The translations under genes were made by a program, and so were the position numbers. This document shows positions 26,398-34,601 of a stretch of 64,000 nt of DNA, piece by piece. How positions within the stretch are numbered: the first letter of the stretch is position 1; each line of letters begins with the position of its first letter. This DNA comes from Streptomyces sp. NRRL F-4489 (GTDB lineage: Bacteria; Actinomycetota; Actinomycetes; Streptomycetales; Streptomycetaceae), in NCBI RefSeq assembly GCF_001509485.1, contig NZ_LLZI01000180.1, positions 1-64,000 of the forward strand, written 5' to 3'. The notes under the pieces are model-generated. The model was not told where the DNA came from and did no database searches. It worked only from the letters and a program-made list of their open reading frames with translations.

Positions 26398-26648
26398 GCT
26401 CCCCCCGCCCCCAACGAACCACCAGCGCTCTGCCTCGAACAGCCTCACGGTCAGCATTCCCACCGGGCCCGCCCCCATGCTTCCGCTTGGCGCCGGCCGC
26501 CGTTCCGCCCGCCGCCCCGGCTACCGGGCCGGTCTGCGCCGCTCCTCCGGGACGGGAGGGTCCGGACGCCTCCGGAGGGCCGTTCCGGGCTCCCGCCGGG
26601 CACGGGCCGGGGCGCCAGGAGGCCAGGCCGCCCTCGTACGCCGGGGCC

Positions 26649-28391
26649 TCATCTCCGCGGAATATTGCGCAAGTTGGACCGGGCCATCTGCACCATCCGC
26701 CCCACCCCGCCGTCCAGCACCATCTTCCCCGCGGACAGCGCGAAGCCGGACACCATCTCCGCGCTGATCTTCGGCGGGATGGACAGCGCGTGCGGATCGG
26801 TGACCACGTCCACGAGCGCCGGGCCCTGGTGCCGGAACGCGTCGCGCAGCGCCCCGCGCAGCTGCCGGGGCTTCTCCACCCGCACACCGTACGCACCGGC
26901 CGCGGTCGCCAGCGCCGCGAAGTCCGGGTTGCGGTTGGTGGTGCCGTACGACGGCAGCCCGGAGACCATCATCTCCAGCTCGACCATGCCCAGCGAGGAG
27001 TTGTTGAACAGCACGATCTTCACCGGCAGGTCGTACTGGACGAGGGTGAGGAAGTCGCCCATCAGCATGGCGAACCCGCCGTCCCCCGACATCGAGACGA
27101 TCTGCCGCCCCGGGTAGGTGAACTGGGCGCCGATCGCCTGCGGCAGCGCGTTGGCCATCGAGCCGTGGCTGAACGAACCGATCACCCGGCGGCGCCCGTT
27201 GGGCGTGAGGTACCGGGCCGCCCAGACATTGCACATACCGGTATCAACAGTGAAAACAGCGTCGTCCGCGGCCTCCTCGTCCAGCACCGAGGCGACGTAC
27301 TCCGGGTGGATCGGGAGGTGCTTCTCCACCTTGCGGGTGTAGGCGCGGACCACGCCCTCCAGGGCGTCCGCGTGCTTGCGCAGCATCCGGTCCAGGAACT
27401 TCCGGCTGGTCTTCTCGCGCACCTTGGGGATGAGGCAGCGCAGCGTCTCCCGTACGTCGCCCCAGACCGCGAGGTCCAGTTTGGTGCGCCGCCCCAGGTG
27501 CTCGGGCCGGACGTCCACCTGGACGATCCGCACGTCGTCCGGCAGGAACGCGGTGTACGGGAAGTCCGTGCCGAGCAGGATCAGCAGATCGCACTCGTGG
27601 GTGGCCTCGTAGGCCGCGCCGTAGCCGAGCAGTCCGCTCATCCCCACGTCGTACGGGTTGTCGTACTGGATCCACTCCTTGCCGCGCAGCGCGTGGCCGA
27701 CCGGGGCCTTCACCCGCTCGGCGAACTCCATCACCTCGGCGTGCGCGCCGGCCGTGCCGCTGCCGCAGAAGAGGGTGACCCGCTCGGCGCGGTCGACCAT
27801 CCGGGCCAGTTCGTCGATCTCGCCGTCCCCGGGGCGGACGGAGGGGCGGCTGGTCACCAGGGCGTGTTCGAAGGCGCGTTCCGGGGCCGGTTCGGCGGCG
27901 ATGTCGCCGGGCAGCGAGACCACCGCGACGCCGCTCCGGCCGACCGCGTGCTGGATCGCGGTCTGGAGCACCCGCGGCATCTGCCGGGTGCTGGAGATCA
28001 GTTCGCTGTAGTGGCTGCACTCGGCGAACAGCCGGTCCGGGTGGGTCTCCTGGAAGAACGTGGTGCCGATCTCGCTGGACGGGATGTGCGAGGCCAGCGC
28101 CAGTACGGGGGCCATCGAGCGGTGCGCGTCGTACAGGCCGTTGATCAGATGCAGGTTCCCCGGGCCGCAGGAGCCGGCGCAGGCCGCCAGCGTGCCGGTG
28201 AGCTGGGCCTCGGCCCCGGCGGCGAAGGCGGCGGCCTCCTCGTGCCGCACCTGGATCCAGTCGAGGGCGGCGTTGCGGCGGATGGCGTCCACCACCGGGT
28301 TGAGGCTGTCCCCCACCACCCCGTAGAGCCGCCGGACCCCGGCCCGCACCAGGATGTCGATGAACTGCTCGGCAACGGTCTGCTTGGCCAC
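26649..28391 (-). CDS. poxB: Pyruvate dehydrogenase (quinone)-like TPP enzyme
   Basis: 580 aa, full-length TPP-dependent enzyme of the PoxB family (pyruvate to acetate and CO2 with electron transfer to quinone). TPP-contacting Glu is in QVRHEEAAAFAAGAEAQLTG near residue 50; the central FAD domain is intact (VTLFCGSGTAGAH; FCG-type strand near 205); the TPP/Mg motif GDGGFAML...FNNSSLG is near 435-465. This contrasts with the truncated TPP-family gene at 108-1331. GTG 28391 has GAGGAGG seven bases upstream. The C-terminal membrane-binding helix known from E. coli PoxB is not obvious. Monocistronic by spacing. Confidence 0.9.
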   Translation of the reverse strand: MAKQTVAEQFIDILVRAGVRRLYGVVGDSLNPVVDAIRRNAALDWIQVRHEEAAAFAAGAEAQLTGTLAACAGSCGPGNLHLINGLYDAHRSMAPVLALASHIPSSEIGTTFFQETHPDRLFAECSHYSELISSTRQMPRVLQTAIQHAVGRSGVAVVSLPGDIAAEPAPERAFEHALVTSRPSVRPGDGEIDELARMVDRAERVTLFCGSGTAGAHAEVMEFAERVKAPVGHALRGKEWIQYDNPYDVGMSGLLGYGAAYEATHECDLLILLGTDFPYTAFLPDDVRIVQVDVRPEHLGRRTKLDLAVWGDVRETLRCLIPKVREKTSRKFLDRMLRKHADALEGVVRAYTRKVEKHLPIHPEYVASVLDEEAADDAVFTVDTGMCNVWAARYLTPNGRRRVIGSFSHGSMANALPQAIGAQFTYPGRQIVSMSGDGGFAMLMGDFLTLVQYDLPVKIVLFNNSSLGMVELEMMVSGLPSYGTTNRNPDFAALATAAGAYGVRVEKPRQLRGALRDAFRHQGPALVDVVTDPHALSIPPKISAEMVSGFALSAGKMVLDGGVGRMVQMARSNLRNIPRR

Positions 28392-28688
28392 GGCAGCACC
28401 CTCCTCGGGCCAGGGGCGGGGACAGCGGCCGTCCCGGCCGCGCCGGAACCACCGCCTCCCATCAACCCACGCCGCCCGGCGATCCGCCTGGCGGGCGGGG
28501 CGGACGGGGCGGCCATTGGGGGCAGGGCCGGGGCCCCGCTACCGGGACAGGGCATTCCGGGAAGCGCGTCCGGGCGGCGTCCGGCAGGCTTGGGCCATGC
28601 GGGTCCTGGGAGAGCGCGGCGGACGGGCCGTCACGGCGCGTGCGCCGCTCGGCTCGCGGCCCGGCGCCGACAGCCCCGGGGCCGCCGT

Positions 28689-29171
28689 ATGAACGCCTGG
28701 CAGCTGACCGCCGTGGGCCTCGTCCTGCTGCTCGGCGTGTTCGGGGTGCTGGTGCCCGGTATCCCGGGGCCGCTGGTGGTGTGGGCGGGACTGCTGTGGT
28801 GGGCGGTGACCGAGCGGTCCGTCCTCGCCTGGACGGTGCTGATGGCGGCCACCGCCGTCCTGCTCCTCAGCCAGGTGCTCACCTGGCTGCTCCCGGCCCG
28901 CAGCCTGCGCGGCGCGGGCGTGCCGTACCGCACCCTGGTCCTGGCGGGCGCCGCCGGTATCGCGGGATTCTTCCTCCTCCCGGTGATCGGCTGCCCGCTG
29001 GCCGCGATCGGCGGCCTCTACGTCCTCGAACGCGTCCGCCTCGGCAGCCACGGCGACGCCTGGGCCGCCACCCGCACGGTTCTGCGGGCGGTGGGCCTGA
29101 GCGTCCTGGTGGAGCTGTTCGCCTGCCTGGCGGTGCTCGGCGCCTGGCTGGGCGCGGTGCTGGCGGGCTGA
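28689..29171 (+). CDS. DUF456 family membrane protein
   Basis: 160 aa, matching the DUF456 family: four or five membrane segments with VFGVLVPGIPGPLVVWAGLLWW at the start (PGxPGP motif) and FFLLPVIGCPLAAIGGLYVLE in the middle. Function unknown; some members are predicted small transporters. ATG 28689 lies 8 bases after GACAGCCCCGGGGCC with no strong ribosome site. It faces rsgA with a 114-base gap. The divergent partner is poxB, 297 bases away. Confidence 0.85.
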   Translation: MNAWQLTAVGLVLLLGVFGVLVPGIPGPLVVWAGLLWWAVTERSVLAWTVLMAATAVLLLSQVLTWLLPARSLRGAGVPYRTLVLAGAAGIAGFFLLPVIGCPLAAIGGLYVLERVRLGSHGDAWAATRTVLRAVGLSVLVELFACLAVLGAWLGAVLAG

Positions 29172-29285
29172 CGGGCCGGGCCGGGGCGCGGGCCAGCGGG
29201 CCGGGCGCCAGGCCAGGCACCGGCCCGGGGGCGAGGCGACGGACCACCGCCCCACCGGCCCGGCCCCCGCACCCGGCAAACGCCC

Positions 29286-30419
29286 CTACCTCCCCCGCTT
29301 CCGCTCCATCATGTGCCGCCCCAGCGCCTGCTTCCGCTTCCACTCGCGGCGCAGTTCGGCCCGCAGCCTGACGTCCGTCTTGGCCACGATCCGCTGGTTC
29401 TCCCGCTGCAGCTTGCGATAACTCTCCAGCCGCCGATACGCCAACTCCCCGTACTCGACGGCCTGTTGCACGGCGCAGCCAGGCTCCGCCCCATGCGCGC
29501 AATCATGGAAACGGCAGCGCGCGGCCAGCTCCTCCACGTCCGCGAACGTCCGGGCCAGCCCGGCCTCCGCGTCCCACATCCCGACCCCGCGCAGCCCCGG
29601 CGTGTCGATCAGTACGCCACCACCGGGCAGCACCAGCAGATCGCGGGTCGTGGTGGTGTGCCGCCCCTTCCCGTCGCGGTCGCGGACCGCGCGCACGTCC
29701 TGGACGTCCGCGCCGACCACCGCGTTGGCCAGGGTGGACTTCCCGGCCCCGGACCGCCCCAGGAGGACGGAGGTGGCACCGGCCAGTTCGGCGGCCAGCG
29801 CGTCGAGGCCGTCGCCGGTCGCCGCGCTGACGGCCAGCACCCGCACCCCGGGGGCAGCGGCCGCCACGTCCGCCACAAGGTGGTCCCGTACGGCGGGATC
29901 GGCCACCAGGTCGGCCTTGGTGAGCGCCACCAACGGCTCGGCGCCGCTCTCCCACACCAGCGACACGAACCGCTCGACGCGCCCCAGGTCGAGCGGTTCC
30001 GCCAGGGACACCGCGACCACGGCCCGGTCCACGTTGGCGGCGAGGATCTGCCCCTCCGACCGCTTGGACGAGGCCGACCGCACCAGCGCCGTACGCCGCG
30101 GCAGCAACGCCCGCACCAGCCCGTCGAGATGGTCCCCGGCCCGCCCGTTCACCAGGTCGATGACGGCCCAGTCACCGGTGCACGGCACCCGGGTGGGGTC
30201 GCCGGTCGCCACGAGCGCGGTGTCCGCCAGAACGGTCCGGACGCCGTCGCCGTCAGGAACGACGGCATCCACCCGTCCGCGGTCCACGCGGACGATCCGA
30301 CCGGGCACACAGCCCGGCCCGGCAAACGGAAGAAAACTCTCCGCGAACCCTTCGTCCCAGCCGTACGACAACAGCGGGCTCGGCGAAGGAGCGGAAGAGG
30401 AACCAGAAGAGAGATTCAA
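29286..30419 (-). CDS. rsgA: Ribosome small-subunit-dependent GTPase A
   Basis: 377 aa. Circularly permuted GTPase order is visible: G4 TKADL near residue 185, then G1 GRSGAGKSTLANAV near 245, then G3 DTPGLRG near 290; N-terminal OB fold (IVRVDRGRVDAVV) and C-terminal zinc finger with CRFHDCAHGAEPGC near 325. RsgA tests 30S subunit maturation near the decoding centre. The chosen start is TTG 30419 with GAAGGG six bases upstream, which places YGWDEGF close to the N-terminus as in relatives; longer upstream readings overlap a separate small ORF. Confidence 0.93.
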   Translation of the reverse strand: MNLSSGSSSAPSPSPLLSYGWDEGFAESFLPFAGPGCVPGRIVRVDRGRVDAVVPDGDGVRTVLADTALVATGDPTRVPCTGDWAVIDLVNGRAGDHLDGLVRALLPRRTALVRSASSKRSEGQILAANVDRAVVAVSLAEPLDLGRVERFVSLVWESGAEPLVALTKADLVADPAVRDHLVADVAAAAPGVRVLAVSAATGDGLDALAAELAGATSVLLGRSGAGKSTLANAVVGADVQDVRAVRDRDGKGRHTTTTRDLLVLPGGGVLIDTPGLRGVGMWDAEAGLARTFADVEELAARCRFHDCAHGAEPGCAVQQAVEYGELAYRRLESYRKLQRENQRIVAKTDVRLRAELRREWKRKQALGRHMMERKRGR

Positions 30420-30484
30420 GGGAAACCCTTCACAAGGGCGGCCCCGGCACCGCGCAGAAGGCGCGGAAGAAAGCAATCGAGGTG

Positions 30485-30556
30485 TCAGCCGGTGACCGCG
30501 GAAGTGGAATTGATGATCTCCTGAGTGCGGGCAGCGCCCCTCGCAAGAACAGCCAT
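30485..30556 (-). CDS. Short ORF (23 codons) with strong ribosome site upstream of rsgA
   Basis: Reads MAVLARGAARTQEIINSTSA plus VTG, ending TGA at 30485, preceded by GGAGGAGG at 8-base spacing, one of the best ribosome sites in the window. It ends 65 bases before the rsgA start, in another frame, and its G+C at third positions is lower than in neighbouring genes. A leader peptide or small protein is possible; no family is recognised. A 9-base direct repeat (GACTGTACG/GACTGTATG) lies upstream in the same direction. The rest of the 305-base spacer 30420-30724 shows nothing else. Confidence 0.4.
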   Translation of the reverse strand: MAVLARGAARTQEIINSTSAVTG

Positions 30557-30724
30557 CGATCCCACCTCCTCCGTCAACCACAGCCGAACCGCACGCCGAT
30601 AAAACCGATCCATACAGTCCGTACAGTCGCGGCGACGTGCGTTCCCACCCTAGCCACGCGACCAACCGACCCGCCACGCGTTTTTCGCGCCCGCTCGCCC
30701 GACCGAACCCTGGGAGAACACGCC

Positions 30725-31024
30725 GTGCCCGTAGACCCGTTGAGCGCTGTCACCGCCTGGTACGCCAGTCAGTGCGACGGTGACTGGGAGCATGAACACG
30801 GCATCCGTATCGAGACGCTGGACAATCCCGGCTGGTCGGTCGAGATCGACCTCGAAGAGACCGGGCTCAGCGGAATCACGCTCGATCGAACAGCGGCTGC
30901 CGACGGGGATTCCTGGATCCAGGCTTGGTCGGACGGCTCGGCCTTCCATCTCCGCTGCGGGCCCGCCGACCTCGGTCGCGCGTTGGAGCGGTTCAGGGAC
31001 TTCGCGGCGCTGCACGCCCCCTAG
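30725..31024 (+). CDS. Imm53-family immunity protein, orphan
   Basis: 99 aa. WYASQCDGDWEHEHGIRIET near residue 10-29 and LDNPGWSVEIDLEETGL just after are the hallmark block of the Imm53 immunity family, which neutralises polymorphic toxins; the C-terminal DSWIQAWSDGSAFHLRCGP part also fits. GTG 30725 has GGGAG nine bases upstream. No toxin or RHS/WXG100 gene lies within the window, so it appears to stand alone, perhaps protecting against toxins from siblings. Its TAG stop overlaps the stop of the convergent MerR gene by 3 bases (CTAG shared). Confidence 0.75.
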   Translation: MPVDPLSAVTAWYASQCDGDWEHEHGIRIETLDNPGWSVEIDLEETGLSGITLDRTAAADGDSWIQAWSDGSAFHLRCGPADLGRALERFRDFAALHAP

Positions 31025-31404
31025 CCGGCGCGCTGGGTGTTGTTCTCGTAGGTGAGGACGGCGTCGAGGTAGGCGGCGATGGCGTCGCGGTTGCGGGTGA
31101 GGCAGGTGATGCGTTCGGTCATGCGGTCGCGTTCGCGGCGGAGGGTGGCGATCATCTCCGGGGTGGCGTCCGGGAAGTAGATGGTCCGGGGCTGGTCCAG
31201 GCAGGGCAGGATCTGCTTGATGATGCGGGTCGGCAGGCCGGCGTCGAGCAGGCCGCGGATCTGGAGCACGCGGTCCACGAAGCGTTCGTCGTAGTCGCGG
31301 TAGCCGTTCGGGGTGCGGGCGGCGGCGATCAGGCCCTGCTCCTCGTAGTAGCGCAGCAGCCGGCGCGGGGTGCCGGTCCGTTCCGACAGTTCTCCGATCC
31401 GCAC
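31021..31404 (-). CDS. MerR-family transcriptional regulator
   Basis: 127 aa. The N-terminal helix-turn-helix is clear (RIGELSERTGTPRRLLRYYE, residues 2-21), followed by the wing EEQGLIAAARTPNGYRDY and a dimerisation coiled coil (IATLRRERDRMTERITCL). The single Cys pair needed for metal binding in classic MerR proteins is not present: only Cys in LPCLD and TCLT. So it probably senses something else. GTG 31404 follows GGGGGAGG at nine bases. No dyad promoter typical for autoregulation is seen upstream; a MerR-type promoter does occur at 57155-57185, a possible distant target. Confidence 0.9.
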   Translation of the reverse strand: MRIGELSERTGTPRRLLRYYEEQGLIAAARTPNGYRDYDERFVDRVLQIRGLLDAGLPTRIIKQILPCLDQPRTIYFPDATPEMIATLRRERDRMTERITCLTRNRDAIAAYLDAVLTYENNTQRAG

Positions 31405-31496
31405 GGTGTCCACCCTCCCCCTGGCGTGCGCGTACGCCGGTTCCGCGCGCGTACGACGGAGCCAGCATACGGGCGGTGTGGCGGCCTGAGGGCGGG

Positions 31497-31910
31497 TCAG
31501 TCGTGCGGGGGCAGGTGGCGGATCCGGTGGTCGGCGGCGTTCAGCGCCTCGTCGACCAGGCGGCGCAGATGGCCGTGGTGCAGTGCGTACACCGCGCGGC
31601 GGCCTTCCTTGCGGGTGGTGACGAGGCCGGCGAGGCGGAGCCGGGCGAGGTGCTGGCTGACGGAGGTGCGGGAGGCGCCGCAGGCTTCGGTCAGGGTGGT
31701 GACGTCGGCCTCGCCGGCGCTCAGGCGGCGGAGCAGGGCCAGGCGGGTGCGGTCGGCGAGCAGGGCGAGGATTTCGACGGCGGCCGCCAGCCGGGCGGCG
31801 TCGTCCCCGTCGTCGTTCCCCTCCTTCTCGTCGTTCTCGTCGTTCTCGGCGTTCTCGTCGGTTGGCTGCTGCGTACCGTGCGCAGGTGAGAGGTGCATGC
31901 GTGCGCTCAT
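31497..31910 (-). CDS. ArsR/SmtB-family regulator divergent from a zinc-type exporter
   Basis: 137 aa. A ~35-residue acidic, Asn/Asp/Glu-rich N-terminal stretch (TDENAENDENDEKEGNDD) precedes a winged helix: LADRTRLALLRRLSAGEADV and ACGASRTSVSQHLARLRLAG. The C-terminal helix has His-rich LHHGHLRRLVDEALNAADH and HLPPH, in the alpha5 position used for zinc or cobalt by SmtB/CzrA-type sensors. ATG 31910 lies 7 bases after a -10-like CATTAT, so the transcript may be leaderless. Most likely represses the divergent CDF gene until zinc or a similar ion binds. Confidence 0.88.
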   Translation of the reverse strand: MSARMHLSPAHGTQQPTDENAENDENDEKEGNDDGDDAARLAAAVEILALLADRTRLALLRRLSAGEADVTTLTEACGASRTSVSQHLARLRLAGLVTTRKEGRRAVYALHHGHLRRLVDEALNAADHRIRHLPPHD

Positions 31911-31920
31911 ACGCACATAA
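31898..31920. promoter_or_regulatory. Promoter/operator of the ArsR-CDF pair
   Basis: TGCGT (31898-31902) and ACGCA (31911-31915) form a dyad with an 8-base centre over the ArsR start codon, next to a minus-strand -10-like CATTAT (RC of 31916-31921 region). This is where an autoregulatory ArsR site would be expected. Short arms keep confidence low. Confidence 0.35.
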
Positions 31921-31979
31921 TGGGCGGATGGCGGGGTGCGGCACAAGCGGCCCCGGGCCGCGGAGGGTGTGAGGGTGCG

Positions 31980-33113
31980 ATGACGGTGAACGCGCGAGTG
32001 CCGGGTCCGGAGTCCCAGTCGCACGGGGGCGGTCCCCCGCACCGGCAGGCCCACGGGGACGGCACCCCGGAGACCCATGCGCACCACCACCCCCACCCCC
32101 ACCCCCACTCCCCCGGCCGCTCCCGGGCGGCGCGGCTGCGGCACCGGGTCGGGCATGTCCTCAGGCCGCACAGCCATGAGGCGCGGGACCGGGTCGATCC
32201 GGCGCTGGAGAGTTCCCGGGAGGGGTTGCGGACGCTGTGGCTGTCGTTCGCGGTGCTCGGGGCGACCACGGCGGTGCAGGCGGCGGTGGCGGTGCTGTCC
32301 GGTTCGGTGGCGCTGCTCGGCGACACCCTGCACAACGCCGCGGACGCGCTGACCGCCGTCCCGCTGGGCCTGGCCTTCCTGCTCGGCCGGCGGGCGGCCA
32401 CCCGCCGCTACACCTACGGGTACGGGCGGGCCGAGGATCTGGCCGGGGTGGTCATCGTGCTCACCATCGCGGCCTCCGCGGTGCCCGCGCTGTGGACGGC
32501 GGTGGACCGGCTGCTGCACCCGCGGGAGGTGACGCACCTGTGGGCGGTGGCGGCCGCCGCGCTGGCGGGCTTCCTCGGCAACGAGTGGGTGGCCCGCTAC
32601 CGCATCCGCACCGGCCGCCGGATCGGCTCGGCGGCGCTGGTCGCGGACGGCCTGCACGCCCGGACCGACGGCTTCACGTCGCTGGCGGTGCTGCTGGGCG
32701 CGGGCGGGTCGGCGCTGGGCGTGCCGGCCGCCGACCCGGTCGTGGGGCTGCTGATCACCGGCGCGATCGCGGTGGTGCTCAAGGACGCGGCGCGGGAGGT
32801 GTTCCGGCGGCTGATGGACGCGGTGGACCCGGAGCTGGTGGCGGCGGCGGAGGCGGCGCTGCGCGGGGTGCCGGGCGTCCGGGGCGTCGGGCAGCTGCGG
32901 ATGCGGTGGATCGGGCACACGCTGCGGGCCGAGGCGGATATCGTCCTCGACCCGCGGCTGACCGTGGCCCGCGCGCACCGGATCGCGGTGGCCGCCGAGC
33001 ACGCGCTGATCCACGGCGTACCGCGGCTGGCGGCGGCCACGGTGCACACCGACCACACGCCGGAGGACGGCGGGACGGATCCGCACGCGGAACTCGCCCG
33101 CCATCGCGCCTGA
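31980..33113 (+). CDS. Cation diffusion facilitator (zinc-type exporter), His-rich
   Basis: 377 aa. The first ~75 residues are His-rich (THAHHHPHPHPHS; PHSHEARD), typical of metal-buffering tails. Six membrane helices follow; the transport site pairs are LLGDTLHNAADAL in helix 2 and VADGLHARTDGFTS in helix 5 (HxxxD/DxxxHxxxD patterns). A C-terminal cytoplasmic domain (AALRGVPGVRGVGQLRMRW; VARAHRIAVAAEHALI) completes the CDF architecture. Exports Zn2+ or a related ion by proton antiport. ATG 31980 follows GAGGG; diverges from the ArsR sensor. Confidence 0.93.
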   Translation: MTVNARVPGPESQSHGGGPPHRQAHGDGTPETHAHHHPHPHPHSPGRSRAARLRHRVGHVLRPHSHEARDRVDPALESSREGLRTLWLSFAVLGATTAVQAAVAVLSGSVALLGDTLHNAADALTAVPLGLAFLLGRRAATRRYTYGYGRAEDLAGVVIVLTIAASAVPALWTAVDRLLHPREVTHLWAVAAAALAGFLGNEWVARYRIRTGRRIGSAALVADGLHARTDGFTSLAVLLGAGGSALGVPAADPVVGLLITGAIAVVLKDAAREVFRRLMDAVDPELVAAAEAALRGVPGVRGVGQLRMRWIGHTLRAEADIVLDPRLTVARAHRIAVAAEHALIHGVPRLAAATVHTDHTPEDGGTDPHAELARHRA

Positions 33114-33181
33114 CGGCCGTACGGCGGGGGGGGCGCACAACTGCCCGTACGAGCCGCGGACGCGCCCCGCCGCGGCCCCCG

Positions 33182-34240
33182 TCACGCCAGAATCGCCAGC
33201 AACCCCGCCCCGAACACCGCGTAGAACCCGGCGGCCAGGGCCAACCGCCCGGCGGTCAGGGACCGGGTCTTCATCAGGAGCAGGAGGTAGCCGATCGCCA
33301 CCATGGTGACGATGCCGGACCACACCAGGGCGGTGTCGAAGTGCCAGCGGGTGAAGAGCAGTCCGAGGCCGCTGGGGACGGTGGCCTGGATCATCATGGC
33401 GCCGGAGATGTTGGCCAGCGCCAGCTTGGTCTTGCCCTGGCGGACCCAGATCACCGCGTTCATGATCTCCGGGAGTTCGGTGGCGACCGGGGAGAGCAGC
33501 AGCGCGGTGACGGTGGCGGACAGGCCGAGCATCGGCCCGATGGCGTCCAGCTGGTGGACGAAGAGCTGCGAGGCGAAGAAGATCACGACCAGGGTGGCCA
33601 GGGTCTGCGCGACCACCGCCCAGGTCGCCGGGGAGGCGGCGCGGGGCTGGAACTTCAGCGGTTCCAGCTCGACGCCCTCGTCGTCGTCCTCGTGGTCACC
33701 GCGGATCTCGCGCCAGAAGTAGACGGCGTAGACGGCGAAGAAGGCCAGGCCCAGTACGGGCTTGAAGGCGAAGGCGACCAGGCCGAGCGCGACCTTGACC
33801 AGGAAGACCGGCAGGAACCACGTCTGGTCCTTGGCCAGCCGCCGCAGATCCCGTTCGGAGCCGAGGGAGGCGTCGGGGCCGGGCGACGCGTCGGAGCCGG
33901 GCTCGCCCGGTGCGCCCGCCGGGACCGCCGTACGCCGCCGGCGCCGCTGGAGCAGCAGCATCGCGCCGGTCACGCCGTACGCCACGGTGGCCAGCGCCAG
34001 CGGGCCGCCCATCGCCGCGCCGACGCCGATGTTCTTGGCCTCGGGGGTGGCGCCGGTGGTGACCGCGACGAGGGTCACGACGGATTCCGGGAGGGCGGTG
34101 CCGAAGGCGGCGAGGATGGTGCCCACCGCCATCCGGCCCACGTTGAGCCGCTCACCGAGCCATTCCACGGCGTTGACGAACCACTCGCAGGAGAGGTAGA
34201 TCGCCACCGCGCACACGATGAGCAGGACGAAATGCAACAC
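33182..34240 (-). CDS. CaCA-family cation antiporter, probably manganese exporter
   Basis: 352 aa from GTG 34240. Two inverted alpha repeats are clear: GTILAAFGTALPESVVTLVA near residue 35-55 and LLLSPVATELPEIMNAVIWV near 250, with about ten membrane segments and a central cytoplasmic loop carrying a DEDDDEG-type acidic patch (HEDDDEGVELE) that could bind cations. CaCA proteins exchange Ca2+ or Mn2+ for Na+/H+. A yybP-ykoY manganese riboswitch lies just upstream, so manganese efflux is the best reading. The exact start is uncertain: AAAGG is 12 bases before GTG 34240. Confidence 0.85.
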   Translation of the reverse strand: MLHFVLLIVCAVAIYLSCEWFVNAVEWLGERLNVGRMAVGTILAAFGTALPESVVTLVAVTTGATPEAKNIGVGAAMGGPLALATVAYGVTGAMLLLQRRRRRTAVPAGAPGEPGSDASPGPDASLGSERDLRRLAKDQTWFLPVFLVKVALGLVAFAFKPVLGLAFFAVYAVYFWREIRGDHEDDDEGVELEPLKFQPRAASPATWAVVAQTLATLVVIFFASQLFVHQLDAIGPMLGLSATVTALLLSPVATELPEIMNAVIWVRQGKTKLALANISGAMMIQATVPSGLGLLFTRWHFDTALVWSGIVTMVAIGYLLLLMKTRSLTAGRLALAAGFYAVFGAGLLAILA

Positions 34241-34347
34241 GCTGATCGTCAGCCTTTCCGCTCCGGCGGGCTTCGAGGACGACCGGCGTGGGAGCGGCGG
34301 CACGGCTTCGACCCCGCCGACGCACAGCACAAAACATCGTCGACAAA

Positions 34348-34458
34348 GGGCCGAAGGTCTCGCCCGCCCGCACAGTGACTGCGTGGGCCCGGCCACCGGG
34401 AGCCGTGGGGCTCCAGTGTGTCGACGACCGGTTCGCGGGGCTACTCCCCTTCGCAGCC
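34348..34458 (-). promoter_or_regulatory. yybP-ykoY (Mn2+) riboswitch
   Basis: Read on the minus strand, the leader of the antiporter contains the two conserved words of this class in the right order: AGGGGAGTAGC at the 5' side (34443-34453) and GGCGAGACCTTCGGCC at the 3' side (~34349-34364), joined by helices such as GAGCCCCACGGCTC and GGCCGGGCCC. Total length ~110 nt is typical. The yybP-ykoY RNA binds Mn2+ and turns on Mn2+ exporters or related membrane proteins. The start codon of the antiporter lies ~108 bases further downstream. Confidence 0.85.
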
Positions 34459-34601
34459 ACCCACCCTACACACCGCGGGCGCGCGGCCGCGTCAGCGGGC
34501 GGCGGGCCCCGGGCGGCGTCGCCCCGGCCGGAGCCCTGGAGCCGCGGTGGCGACGCGGCCGACTGATCGCCCCCGGAGGCGCAGAATGCTAAATATGGCG
34601 C

